Below are positions 1 to 7,513 of a stretch of DNA of 11,310 nucleotides, one piece after another. The translations under genes and the position numbers were made by a program. The number at the start of each line of letters is the position of its first letter. Position 1 is the stretch's first letter. Under the pieces are notes generated by a model, which was given only the letters and a program-made list of their open reading frames with translations, was not told the DNA's origin and did no database searches. Origin of the DNA: JAOAFX01 sp965649105 (GTDB taxonomy: Bacteria > Hydrothermota > Tepidihabitantia > SM23-42 > JAOAFX01); NCBI GenBank assembly GCA_965649105.1, contig CBFGJP010000079.1:1-11310 (forward strand), written 5' to 3'.

Positions 1-19
1 TGTTTTACCAATAAAAGCC

Positions 20-33
20 AATGAAATTTCATT
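20..33. repeat. Perfect 14-bp palindrome upstream of the pilus operon
   Basis: AATGAAATTTCATT is a perfect inverted repeat, followed a few bases later by a run of seven T. It could be the weak terminator of a gene left of the window or an operator for the pilus operon. The stem is all A/T except for two G-C pairs, so neither role is secure. Confidence 0.35.
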
Positions 34-49
34 ATGTTTTTTTAAAAAA

Positions 50-77
50 TAGGCATAAATTTTGCTATTGTTATATA
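50..77 (+). promoter_or_regulatory. Possible weak promoter of the pilus operon
   Basis: TAGGCA (50-55) and TATATA (72-77) are separated by 16 bases, the same spacing as the three clear promoters in this window. Each hexamer matches the sigma70 consensus at only four of six positions, so this is a suggestion. It would give a leader of about 20 bases containing the AAGGAGGTG ribosome site at 91-99. Confidence 0.25.
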
Positions 78-101
78 GAGGAGCAACGACAAGGAGGTGT
101 T

Positions 102-638
102 ATGCCTGAAAGGGTTTCCAGGAGAAGTTGTAAGGGGTTTACGCTTATTGAAATGATGGTGGTCATTGGTATCATAGGGATAATAGTTGTGATTGCAGTT
201 CCGAATTTTACGGCGATGCAAGCAAAAGCTCGTATACGTGCAGGTGCTTACGAGGTCGCTCAGGATATAAGACAAATCAGGGAAAGAGCATTAGCACTTG
301 GCCGTGAATTTAAATTAGATTCGCCTGATTCAAGAACTTACAGAGTGACTAATCCAGACGGCAATGTGCATACCTATAAGCTCGGCGGCACGACTGGTGG
401 GAACCTAAGATTTGGTGTTAGTCCAAACTACACCAATGGGTTGCCGCCCGAAGCCAATGGTCCGGTTCCTGCAAACGGCTTTGATTTTCTACCTACCGGA
501 GCTCTTATTCTTAATGGCCGGGGTGGAGCAAACAAAGGGGTAATTTACATAACAGATAACAAAAATGATTACGCAATTGGAATTAATTCACTCGGTAAAG
601 TGCGGGTTTATAAATATAATGCAGGAACCTGGAATTAA
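102..638 (+). CDS. FimT/GspH-like minor type IV pilin (pseudopilin)
   Basis: This 178-residue class III signal-peptide protein should be cleaved by prepilin peptidase (PilD) and assembled into the base or tip complex of a type IV pilus. The prepilin motif KGFTLIE places cleavage after Gly12. Phe13 becomes the first mature residue and Glu17 the conserved +5 glutamate, followed by a hydrophobic helix to about residue 37. The C-terminal part (about residues 130-175), with FDFLPTGALIL and GKVRVYKYN, fits the GspH/FimT beta-rich domain. I chose ATG 102 because AAGGAGGTG lies just upstream at 91-99. A longer in-frame start at 21 would add 27 residues before the leader and has no ribosome site. It is the first gene of a six-gene operon, 13 bases before the next. 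The family is secure; FimT versus FimU versus GspH is not resolved. Confidence 0.88.
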   Translation: MPERVSRRSCKGFTLIEMMVVIGIIGIIVVIAVPNFTAMQAKARIRAGAYEVAQDIRQIRERALALGREFKLDSPDSRTYRVTNPDGNVHTYKLGGTTGGNLRFGVSPNYTNGLPPEANGPVPANGFDFLPTGALILNGRGGANKGVIYITDNKNDYAIGINSLGKVRVYKYNAGTWN

Positions 639-651
639 AAAGGGGGAAAAA

Positions 652-1116
652 ATGAAATTATTGATTGTAAAATCTTTGAAATCTTCTGAAGATTCTGGTA
701 AAAATGGTTTTACACTCGTTGAAGTTCTTGTAGCAATAATAATTCTATCCCTGGGAATTCTTGCTGTTTCGCAAATGACTGTTATGGGAATGCAAGTTAC
801 CACTGTTGTTAATCAAAGAATGTATGCCAGGGCGGTAATGTCAAGATATTATGAGATTCTCAATAGTCTTCCCAATAGCGATTCATGGGTTCAGAATTTA
901 GATAATGATAATAATGACCTTGATGATACTATGACGCCCGATTTCCAAGAAAATTTTTCAATGGGTGGTATAACATATCGAGTAGTGTGGAACGCAGTAA
1001 ATAATGTCGGAAACCCAATAGATGATAGAATTGAGACTTTAATTCGGATTCATGTATTATGGAATAACAACCGAAATAGAATTTTTACAGACCTTATTAA
1101 AGGTAGAAAATTCTAA
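652..1116 (+). CDS. PilV-like minor type IV pilin
   Basis: This 154-residue prepilin has the leader MKLLIVKSLKSSEDSGKNG, cleavage after Gly19, Phe20 as the first mature residue and Glu24 at +5, followed by a hydrophobic helix to about residue 45. FTLVEVLVAIIILSLGILAV is the pattern of the PilV / type IV pilus modification family. After the helix comes a short hydrophilic domain with an Asp/Asn-rich stretch (LDNDNNDLDDT, about residues 83-93). ATG 652 follows GGGGG-AAAA; an upstream in-frame ATG at 565 lies inside the preceding pilin gene and would give an implausibly long leader. In the PilVWX-Y1 systems of proteobacteria this protein is one of the minor pilins that recruits PilY1 to the tip. 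That role is inferred from family and gene order. Confidence 0.85.
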   Translation: MKLLIVKSLKSSEDSGKNGFTLVEVLVAIIILSLGILAVSQMTVMGMQVTTVVNQRMYARAVMSRYYEILNSLPNSDSWVQNLDNDNNDLDDTMTPDFQENFSMGGITYRVVWNAVNNVGNPIDDRIETLIRIHVLWNNNRNRIFTDLIKGRKF

Positions 1117-1131
1117 TTGGAAGGAGGCATT

Positions 1132-2073
1132 ATGCGTAAAGGTATGACTTTGATTGAATTGATGGTTTCCCTGGTAATTTTGATGCTTGTTCTTGGGGCA
1201 ATATACTCTATTCTTACGCTGCAACAACAGAGATCAACATTGGTTAATGAAACTGTTTTGCTGCAAACAGATGCCCAAGTCGCATATACCGTTTTCAAAT
1301 GGGATTTGATGCTTTCCGGGCTTGGACATCCTAAGAACAATCTTGTGCTCACTTCTTTTAATAACACTGGTTATCTTGGGTCAGACGCAATAAATATAAG
1401 AGGCGTAGGTTTTGGTTTTGAAATGAATCAGGTACGTTGGGGTTATATGCTTGAAGAAGGTGCTGGGACACAACTTGTGATATCCCGATTTAAAGATACC
1501 ACCACCTATTTCAAACCTGGAGATAATATCGTTATCCTTAGTGATAACAGAGAGATAATAGACCCTCCAGGAGTGATTACAGTTACAGCTGTAGATACAA
1601 TTACTTATTATGACGAAAATGGCAATCCTAAGCCTGCGCAGAGAGTAACTGTTAACCTTCCAGTAACTACTAAAAATGTGCAGGTGGTGACCACCTTTAA
1701 CAACCCTAATTTCTATAATATGGGGGTTCTTTATCAAGTAGTGAATGGCAAATTACAGAGAGGAACAGAAGATTTGCTTGATAATGTAGAGAATATCCAG
1801 TTCGCATATGGATTGGACATGAATGGAGATACTATTATTGATGCGTGGTTTAATACTATTCCAGATAGTTTGTTGAGACCAACACCATATGACCGGAGAT
1901 GGGCATTGAGATATACAATGGTTGTAACGTCAAGGCCTATACCCAATTATACATATCCACAGGCAAATGTGACTGTGGAAGATAATACTTATGTGTTGAC
2001 TGCACAAATGCGTATGCGAAAAAGGACTTTTCTTTCCGGAATTTTATATCCACAGAATTTAGAGCCCTATTAA
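1132..2073 (+). CDS. PilW-like minor type IV pilin
   Basis: This 313-residue prepilin has a minimal leader, MRKG, cleaved before Met5, with Glu9 at the +5 position (MTLIELMVSL) and a hydrophobic helix to about residue 28. Met instead of Phe at +1 is tolerated in minor pilins. The large C-terminal domain includes ENIQFAYGLDMNGDTIIDAW, about residues 221-240, which resembles the segment in PilW proteins that precedes a final block with a V-x-V-T-S-R-like strand. Its D-x-N-x-D-x-x-x-D spacing could bind calcium. AAGGAGG at 1121-1127 selects ATG 1132. An in-frame TTG at 1117 would overlap that ribosome site and is rejected. The gene sits 15 bases from both neighbours, in the usual fimT-pilV-pilW-pilX-pilY1 order, which supports the PilW call. 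Confidence 0.83.
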   Translation: MRKGMTLIELMVSLVILMLVLGAIYSILTLQQQRSTLVNETVLLQTDAQVAYTVFKWDLMLSGLGHPKNNLVLTSFNNTGYLGSDAINIRGVGFGFEMNQVRWGYMLEEGAGTQLVISRFKDTTTYFKPGDNIVILSDNREIIDPPGVITVTAVDTITYYDENGNPKPAQRVTVNLPVTTKNVQVVTTFNNPNFYNMGVLYQVVNGKLQRGTEDLLDNVENIQFAYGLDMNGDTIIDAWFNTIPDSLLRPTPYDRRWALRYTMVVTSRPIPNYTYPQANVTVEDNTYVLTAQMRMRKRTFLSGILYPQNLEPY

Positions 2074-2088
2074 TTTGAGGAGGAATCA

Positions 2089-2577
2089 ATGAAAAGAATA
2101 TGTCAGACAAAAAATAGCAAGGGTATTGCTCTGCTTGTAGCAATTGGAAGTTTAATAGTAATTTTTATAATTGGTGCGCTCGGGATATATCTTGTTACCC
2201 GAGGGCTTGCAGTAACAGGCGGACAGATAAGGGCAGAGAATACACTTGAGGCAGCAGAGGCAATAATTGAGATTGGAAGATCCCATGCACAGAAAATGAA
2301 TAGAGATTTGACCGTTGGTCCGATTCAGGATGAAGAGTTGAATATTATTTCTGCTTATGTTTGTAGTCTAAGCGTAGCCAGGGTTACTGATAAAGCAGTA
2401 GCACCACCAGGCGAGGCACAGAAATTTGCCCGGGCATACCGGGGAATTGGTGCATCACTTGGTGCTGCAGTGGGCATCAGAACCTACAAACTTTATCACA
2501 TCTATGCCCAAGCAATTGGTAGAAATGGTGAAAAGACTGCAATTGATGTGGTTCAAAGGTATGTAGAAACAAGGTAA
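2089..2577 (+). CDS. PilX-like minor type IV pilin, lacking the +5 glutamate
   Basis: This 162-residue protein starts MKRICQTKNSKG, then IALLVAIGSLIVIFIIGALG, which is the PilX N-terminal pattern. The likely cleavage is after Gly12. The mature +5 residue is Val17 rather than Glu. Loss of Glu5 is known for the tip pseudopilin GspK and is common in PilX N-terminal-domain proteins, and fits a subunit at the very tip that needs no contact with a pilin above it. The segment RAENTLEAAEA (about residues 48-58) matches the helix continuation typical of PilX (AFxAAEA). GAGGAGG upstream of ATG 2089 is a strong ribosome site. Its stop codon abuts the Shine-Dalgarno of the PilY1 gene, so translation is probably coupled. 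The family rests on the N-terminus and gene order. Confidence 0.8.
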   Translation: MKRICQTKNSKGIALLVAIGSLIVIFIIGALGIYLVTRGLAVTGGQIRAENTLEAAEAIIEIGRSHAQKMNRDLTVGPIQDEELNIISAYVCSLSVARVTDKAVAPPGEAQKFARAYRGIGASLGAAVGIRTYKLYHIYAQAIGRNGEKTAIDVVQRYVETR

Positions 2578-2587
2578 GGAGGTCAAA

Positions 2588-5500
2588 ATGAGATACTTTA
2601 CAATATTGATAATATTGTTTGGAGGTGTTTTATTTGCCCAGGAAATGGCACCCTATTGTTGCGCACCTCCGTTTGTCACCACTGTGGTACCGCCAAACAT
2701 TTTGATTTCTCTCGATAATTCTGGCAGTATGTTTGATCAGGCATATAGCTCAAACACAATATATATGACTGATACAATAAAGTATTACGGATACTTCAAG
2801 CCGGATTCAAATTACCGGTGGCAAGTTAACAGATTCGTCTCTGACCCCAGCGGTCCCTGGCCGGGAAGAATTTTAAACTGGGCAACACACTCCCGGGCGG
2901 ATGTGGCAAAAAAAGTGCTTACCGGAGGTAAGGGTAATGTGCTTGGTAATGTTGCACGACTAGTTAGCGAAGGTAGGTATAGCTGGACTAAATACTACCG
3001 ACGGGATGTAAATAACTACAACATCTTTTCAATTTCCCACCAGGCTAACGCCACGAAATTAACTGTGACAAAAGTTGGTAGTAATCCACCAATCAACGCA
3101 ACATTGGATAATGTAACGGTTGAGGTGGATATCCCTGAAATAGAATACCGAGGCGTCCTTGACCAGATTGGTGATAAAGATGACAATCGGCACTGGGATG
3201 ATGATGCGCCACTATTTGGCTTGTGGCATTATAATTATGACCGTGGTGGACACATCAGGGATTACCTTGGTGATCCGGATATCATTGATTTAAGAAACCA
3301 TGTGAATGAGATGGTCTGTAATACCTGGACCCCCCTGGCAGAAAACTATTTTGAAATTCTTCATTACTTTTCACAGGCATCTCCTTATTATTATAATTCA
3401 GATTATACCAGAAATCCTGGCGGTCTTCACGATCCCTATTATGATAAGTACACACACCAGATGGTTCCCTGCAGAAGGAGTTTTGTTTTGATGATTACTG
3501 ATGGTGAGTCAACGCAGGACTTAGAAATACCAAATTCAGATGCAAATATGCCTAACTGCACAAATCTTCAGAATTACTGGGATGGCATCAACCCAACTCT
3601 TCCTTATAATGGTTCTGATTATCTCGACGATGTTGCCCTTTATGGACATGTTAATGATTTAAGACCAGATACCGGATGGGGTAGTAGATCACTTGCAGAT
3701 GACCAATCAATTGGTCTTTATGTTGTATACGCATTTGGAAATATCCCACAGGCAATCAATCTGCTAAAGGATGCAGCAAAGACAGGTGGCTTTGATGATA
3801 TTAACGGAAACAAGATACCTGATTTGCCGAACGAGTATGACAAAAATGGAGATGGAATTCCTGATAATTATTTCCAGGCGGAAAATGGCTATGAACTTGA
3901 AGAGGCAATAATGAAGGCGATTATGGATATGCTTGCCAAGGTTTCTTCTGCATCAGCAGCTGCGGTTGTGAGTGCCGGAACAAAAGGGGCAGGGCTTGCA
4001 ACCCAGGCACAATTCTATCCAAGAAGGCAATTTGCCTCTGGTGAACTCCTGGATTGGACCGGTTCAATCTATTCGCTCTGGGTTGACAAATTCGGGTTAT
4101 TAAGGGAAGATAATAATAATGACCACTATCTCCATTTAAAGAATGATTATGTGGTAAGAGTGGAATTTGATCCAAGTGCTCCTGGTGGTGGGGATGTAAG
4201 GGTAAAGCGCTATCAGGATGTGAATGGGAATGGCGACTCACTTGTTTTTAAGGAAGAAGTCAGTCTTGATGAATTAAAACCAGTTTGGGATGGTGGAAAA
4301 TGGTTATGGAATGCACTACCAGATGATCGAATAATAAAAGCATTTGTTGATGCTAATAAGAACGGAATTGTTGACGCAGGAGAATATTTAGATTTTATTC
4401 CTGCTAATGCATCAGTTTTCAGACCACACCTTGGTTTGCCCACAGATGTAGCTGCGGATACGGTGATTAGATATATCAGGGGGTCAGATTATTCTAATCT
4501 GAGAAGTAGAACAACTGGTGGTAAAGTATGGAAGATTGGTGATATCATAAATTCTTCTGCAACAGTTGTAGCAAGACCAATGGAAAGATATGACTATCTT
4601 TATGGAGATGTCACATATCAAGATTTCTGGAATGCAGAATCTTTACGAAGGCCAGTTGTTTATGTTGGTGCAAATGATGGGATGTTACACGCATTCAATG
4701 CAGGTTATTACCGGGATGTTACTGACCCTGACCCATTCAAAGTTGGTTATCAGGACCCACTTGGTGCATACGCATTAGGACAGGAACTCTGGACACATAT
4801 TCCTTATAATCTCCTTGCGCATTTGAAATGGCTCCCCAATCCCCATTACTGCCATATATATTATGTTGATCTAACACCTTATCCAACGGATGTGCAAATA
4901 TTTACGCCCGATGCCGTTCATCCGCAGGGATGGGGAACAGTTCTTACTGTTGGTATGAGACTTGGTGGTGGAGAAATCAGAACTGCTAACGACACTTTAA
5001 ACTCTGCTTATGCTCTGATTGATGTTTCCGATCCACTGAATCCTAATCCTATGTGGGAATTCACACATCCTAATCTAAAATATACGCTAACCTATCCTAC
5101 GGCAATTAAGGTAAAAGATTCACATACTGAAAGATGGTTTATGCTTTTTGCCTCAGGGCCGTTTAACTGTGCCGGTGAGTCAAATCAAAATGCCCGGATT
5201 TATGTACTCGACCTTGCAACCGGTGCAATTGAAAGAATCTTCACCGTTCCTGACGCAAATTCCTTTGTTGCCAACATCTTTGGTATTGACTGGGATCAGA
5301 ACTATTCAGTTGATTTAATCTACTTTGCTGATTGTTTCCGTGATAACACTGCACCTGGTGGCTGGGGTGGTAAGATATACCGTATAAAAACCAGAGAAAG
5401 CATTGATCCGGATCAATGGTTGTTATCTGCAGTTACTGAAAACCTTAAGCGTCCAATGATTGCTGAAGGTAATGTTACCATAGATGAGTTCAACCGACTC

Positions 5501-6088
5501 TGGGTGTATTTTGGTTCAGGAAGATTTTTCTCGGATGTTGATGAGGCAGATACAATTACTAAACAGATATTTGTAGGCATTAAGGAAGATACTGTAAGCA
5601 CATTTACCCTTGCATCAATGTATAATGTGACTAATGTGTGGATTGATACATTGGGCGATGCACATATCGGTGGAATTGTTAAATCCTTTGAAGAATTTAT
5701 GGATGATGTATATGCTACAAACGGATGGTACAGATATTTCGAGCGCGGCGGTGAAAGATGTTTGACCCCGGCATTGGTATTTGGTGGTGCTGTGTTGTTT
5801 ACTACATTTGTGCCAACCGGTGATATATGCTCTTACGGTGGTTTAGGTAATCTATATGCAATGTTCTATAGAACAGGGACCGCACACCCTGAGTCATATT
5901 TGGGTGATACACTCGGTGCACACAGACTTTTTACGAGTATAGGTCCGGGTATGCCTTCAGAACCTGCACTCTATGTGACTGCAGACCAGACCAAGGTCTT
6001 TATTCAGACTTATGGTGGAATTGTTCAACAGGAAACTGGCTTACCAACCGCAGTTAAACCGGGTGTAATTCTCTGGAAAGGTAGATAA
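2588..6088 (+). CDS. pilY1: PilY1/PilC-like type IV pilus tip protein with VWA domain
   Basis: This 1166-residue exported protein has a signal peptide at residues 1-17. A von Willebrand A domain begins at about residue 37, with the MIDAS motif DNSGS (Asp43, Ser45, Ser47), Thr248 in TPLAENYFEIL and Asp305 in LMITDGES. The block SASAAAV...LLDWTGSIYSLWVDKFGLLRED (about 453-508) is typical of PilY1. The C-terminal PilC beta-propeller runs from about 648 (WKIGDIINSS) through VVYVGANDGMLHAFNA (690-705), VYFGSGRFF (973-981) and FTTFVPTGDICSYGG (1071-1085). Asp901-Asp903-Asn905-Asp909 aligns with the calcium loop that controls pilus extension and retraction in Pseudomonas PilY1. Further calcium-type loops lie at 404-412, 418-426, 544-550 and 588-599. 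The ribosome site AAGGAGG (2576-2582) overlaps the preceding stop. By family it is a calcium-dependent adhesin or tip cap on the cell surface. Confidence 0.93.
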   Translation: MRYFTILIILFGGVLFAQEMAPYCCAPPFVTTVVPPNILISLDNSGSMFDQAYSSNTIYMTDTIKYYGYFKPDSNYRWQVNRFVSDPSGPWPGRILNWATHSRADVAKKVLTGGKGNVLGNVARLVSEGRYSWTKYYRRDVNNYNIFSISHQANATKLTVTKVGSNPPINATLDNVTVEVDIPEIEYRGVLDQIGDKDDNRHWDDDAPLFGLWHYNYDRGGHIRDYLGDPDIIDLRNHVNEMVCNTWTPLAENYFEILHYFSQASPYYYNSDYTRNPGGLHDPYYDKYTHQMVPCRRSFVLMITDGESTQDLEIPNSDANMPNCTNLQNYWDGINPTLPYNGSDYLDDVALYGHVNDLRPDTGWGSRSLADDQSIGLYVVYAFGNIPQAINLLKDAAKTGGFDDINGNKIPDLPNEYDKNGDGIPDNYFQAENGYELEEAIMKAIMDMLAKVSSASAAAVVSAGTKGAGLATQAQFYPRRQFASGELLDWTGSIYSLWVDKFGLLREDNNNDHYLHLKNDYVVRVEFDPSAPGGGDVRVKRYQDVNGNGDSLVFKEEVSLDELKPVWDGGKWLWNALPDDRIIKAFVDANKNGIVDAGEYLDFIPANASVFRPHLGLPTDVAADTVIRYIRGSDYSNLRSRTTGGKVWKIGDIINSSATVVARPMERYDYLYGDVTYQDFWNAESLRRPVVYVGANDGMLHAFNAGYYRDVTDPDPFKVGYQDPLGAYALGQELWTHIPYNLLAHLKWLPNPHYCHIYYVDLTPYPTDVQIFTPDAVHPQGWGTVLTVGMRLGGGEIRTANDTLNSAYALIDVSDPLNPNPMWEFTHPNLKYTLTYPTAIKVKDSHTERWFMLFASGPFNCAGESNQNARIYVLDLATGAIERIFTVPDANSFVANIFGIDWDQNYSVDLIYFADCFRDNTAPGGWGGKIYRIKTRESIDPDQWLLSAVTENLKRPMIAEGNVTIDEFNRLWVYFGSGRFFSDVDEADTITKQIFVGIKEDTVSTFTLASMYNVTNVWIDTLGDAHIGGIVKSFEEFMDDVYATNGWYRYFERGGERCLTPALVFGGAVLFTTFVPTGDICSYGGLGNLYAMFYRTGTAHPESYLGDTLGAHRLFTSIGPGMPSEPALYVTADQTKVFIQTYGGIVQQETGLPTAVKPGVILWKGR

Positions 6089-6098
6089 GGGGGCTAAA

Positions 6099-6440
6099 AT
6101 GAAGAGATTAGTGCTTATTTTAATAATATTCTTTCTGCCACTAATCGCCGAAGAGATCTGGCTTGGTATGGCTATAGATGCCAAAGGTGATACATTAATT
6201 CTCGTCGATAATCTGAAAGTCTATGTACCCGGCTTATCCTTGGGCAAGTACATAAATCAGAATAATCAGGCGGTAGATGTCAATAGTGTCAAATTTCCAT
6301 TTACTGCTTCACTCGTAATGCCTGATGGACAGGGTTTGCCACACGAAAAGGCAGATAGAAATGTTATTGCCAATACCTATATAAAAATTCACAAATATTA
6401 CAAAATCGTAAACGGTAGATTAGTGGAAGAAAAAGAATAG
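6099..6440 (+). CDS. Small exported protein of unknown function, last gene of the pilus operon
   Basis: This 113-residue protein has a signal peptide (MKRLVLILIIFFLPLIAEE, cleavage likely near residue 17) and a mature part of about 95 residues without further membrane segments or cysteines. The mature part alternates short predicted strands with an Asn/Gln/Asp-rich middle (GKYINQNNQAVDVNSVKFPF). It reads as a small beta-rich domain; a loose likeness to DUF5666-type OB-like domains is an impression only. It starts 10 bases after the PilY1 stop, with GGGGGCT before ATG 6099, and is directly followed by the operon terminator, so it is clearly co-transcribed with pilY1. It has no prepilin motif and is not the PilE-type minor pilin often found in this place. 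An accessory role in PilY1 folding, stability or export is an inference from position. Confidence 0.72.
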   Translation: MKRLVLILIIFFLPLIAEEIWLGMAIDAKGDTLILVDNLKVYVPGLSLGKYINQNNQAVDVNSVKFPFTASLVMPDGQGLPHEKADRNVIANTYIKIHKYYKIVNGRLVEEKE

Positions 6441-6443
6441 AAT

Positions 6444-6505
6444 AAAAGGTCAGGTTCTGGCTTTGTGTTTGATTATTAATAAACGCCTAACCTGACCTTT
6501 TTATT
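6444..6505 (+). terminator. Rho-independent terminator of the pilus operon
   Basis: A perfect 13-bp stem pairs 6444-6456 (AAAAGGTCAGGTT) with 6489-6501. The 32-base loop contains further pairing, GGC 6459-6461 with GCC 6485-6487 and GTTT 6467-6470 with AAAC 6481-6484. The right arm runs into a T-rich tail (TTTTTATT). It begins three bases after the last operon stop. Because the left arm is A-rich, the hairpin could also stop transcription coming from the other direction. Confidence 0.85.
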
Positions 6506-6531
6506 GACTTAATTAAAATTCTGAATAAAAT
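6504..6531 (+). promoter_or_regulatory. Sigma70-type promoter for the lipoprotein gene
   Basis: TTGACT (6504-6509) and TAAAAT (6526-6531) have a 16-base spacer; each hexamer has one mismatch to consensus. The predicted start near 6537-6538 gives a leader of roughly 18 bases that holds the CGGAGG ribosome site (6545-6550). The -35 box overlaps the end of the upstream terminator's T-rich tail, so one transcription unit ends almost exactly where the next begins. Confidence 0.65.
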
Positions 6532-6555
6532 ATCCAAAGTACCACGGAGGTCAAA

Positions 6556-7467
6556 TTGAAAAATAATAGAATAAACATAGTTGCATTGGTTATATTGGTT
6601 TTATTGATGCTGTTTATTGATAGCTGTGGTGGTAAAAAAGAGGGCACGGCCGGAAATACACCCCCGGAGATTACTGAGGTCACACTGCTTCCTTTGAACC
6701 CAACGATTGGGTCTGAAATTAGTGTCAGAATCTCTGCACTTGACAAAGAAGGTGACCCATTGACTTACAAAGTGAAATGGTTTGTAAATGATAGAGAAAT
6801 AGGCGAAGGGATGTCGTTTAAATATGACGAAGCAAAAAGGGGTGATAAGATTTTTGCTGAGGTTTCGCCTTTTGATGGCAAAGAATGGGGAAAGGCAGTC
6901 CGTAGCCGGGCAGTTACCCTTGGTGGATTACCACCAAGAATAATATCTTTGCAAATCATTCCTGAGTCTTTATTCGTGCACACCCCGCGGATTATTGTTT
7001 CAACAAATGCTGAAGACCCTGACGGAGATTCACTTCAGATATTTGTCTACTGGATGTTAAATGATGAAAAGATTCGTGACTCTTCAAGTGTCCTTGACCT
7101 TACAAAACTAAAACTTAGAAAGAATGATAGAATTACCGCTGGTGTGGTGGCATTTGATGGACAATTTAAATCTGAGCCATTTATGGTTGAACTGGAAATT
7201 GCCAATTCACCACCGGTCTTCAGCACACGCGTTGATTCAGTCATTGCAAGCCCTCAAGATTTATACTATAAGGTACCGATAATTGACCCTGATGGTGATG
7301 CATTAAGATTTGAACTACTCTCTGCGCCTGAAGGTGTTAAGATTGATAAGAATACAGGTGTGATTTCTGGAAATGCCGGAGATGTCAATTCATTTGAGGT
7401 TCTGGTCCGCGCCACCGATACCGATGGGGCATATTTAGATGCAAAATTTACGCTGACAGCACCGTAA
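6556..7467 (+). CDS. Lipoprotein with three Ig/cadherin-like domains
   Basis: This 303-residue protein starts at TTG 6556, set by CGGAGG five bases upstream. The N-terminal helix (residues 8-21) ends in a lipobox-like IDSC with Cys24, so the mature protein is probably lipid-anchored. The Asp at -2 of the lipobox is unusual. Three domains of about 85-90 residues follow, each opening with a Pro-Pro pair: PPEIT at 36, PPRII at 126, PPVFS at 219. Each carries an acidic strand-loop motif (LDKEGDPLTY 62-71, EDPDGDSLQI 153-162, IDPDGDALRF 243-252), as in calcium-binding cadherin-like and PKD-like repeats. The third also has APEGVKIDKNTGVISG (257-272), the signature of putative-Ig (He_PIG) and dystroglycan-type cadherin domains. 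A surface adhesion or scaffolding role is likely from the fold. It has its own promoter, so a link to the pilus is not shown. Confidence 0.8.
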   Translation: MKNNRINIVALVILVLLMLFIDSCGGKKEGTAGNTPPEITEVTLLPLNPTIGSEISVRISALDKEGDPLTYKVKWFVNDREIGEGMSFKYDEAKRGDKIFAEVSPFDGKEWGKAVRSRAVTLGGLPPRIISLQIIPESLFVHTPRIIVSTNAEDPDGDSLQIFVYWMLNDEKIRDSSSVLDLTKLKLRKNDRITAGVVAFDGQFKSEPFMVELEIANSPPVFSTRVDSVIASPQDLYYKVPIIDPDGDALRFELLSAPEGVKIDKNTGVISGNAGDVNSFEVLVRATDTDGAYLDAKFTLTAP

Positions 7468-7513
7468 TCAAAAGGGGAATAAGGGGTTATAAAGGGTCAT
7501 TAATGGTTTAAAA

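Noticed and set aside
21..101. Longer N-terminus for the first pilin, starting at ATG 21
   Set aside because: It would add 27 residues before a normal short prepilin leader, and it overlaps the palindrome. The strong ribosome site at 91-99 points to ATG 102.
565..651. Longer N-terminus for the PilV-like protein, starting at ATG 565
   Set aside because: It lies inside the preceding pilin gene, has no ribosome site, and would give an implausible prepilin leader of nearly 50 residues.
1117..1131. TTG start for the PilW-like protein at 1117
   Set aside because: The five extra codons consist of the Shine-Dalgarno sequence itself (AAGGAGG), which clearly serves ATG 1132.
3921..4443. Minus-strand open frames opposite the PilY1 gene
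   Set aside because: The plus-strand frame there encodes conserved PilY1 blocks. The opposite frames show no recognisable domain or ribosome site and are composition shadows.
2588..6088. A defence or toxin function for the large VWA protein
   Set aside because: The VWA domain could suggest other systems, but the C-terminal PilC propeller motifs and the minor-pilin gene order make PilY1 the clear call.
7468..7513. Promoter or terminator before the protease-like gene
   Set aside because: The A/G-rich segment with several GGGG runs has neither a recognisable -35/-10 pair at 16-18 base spacing nor a hairpin with a T-run.
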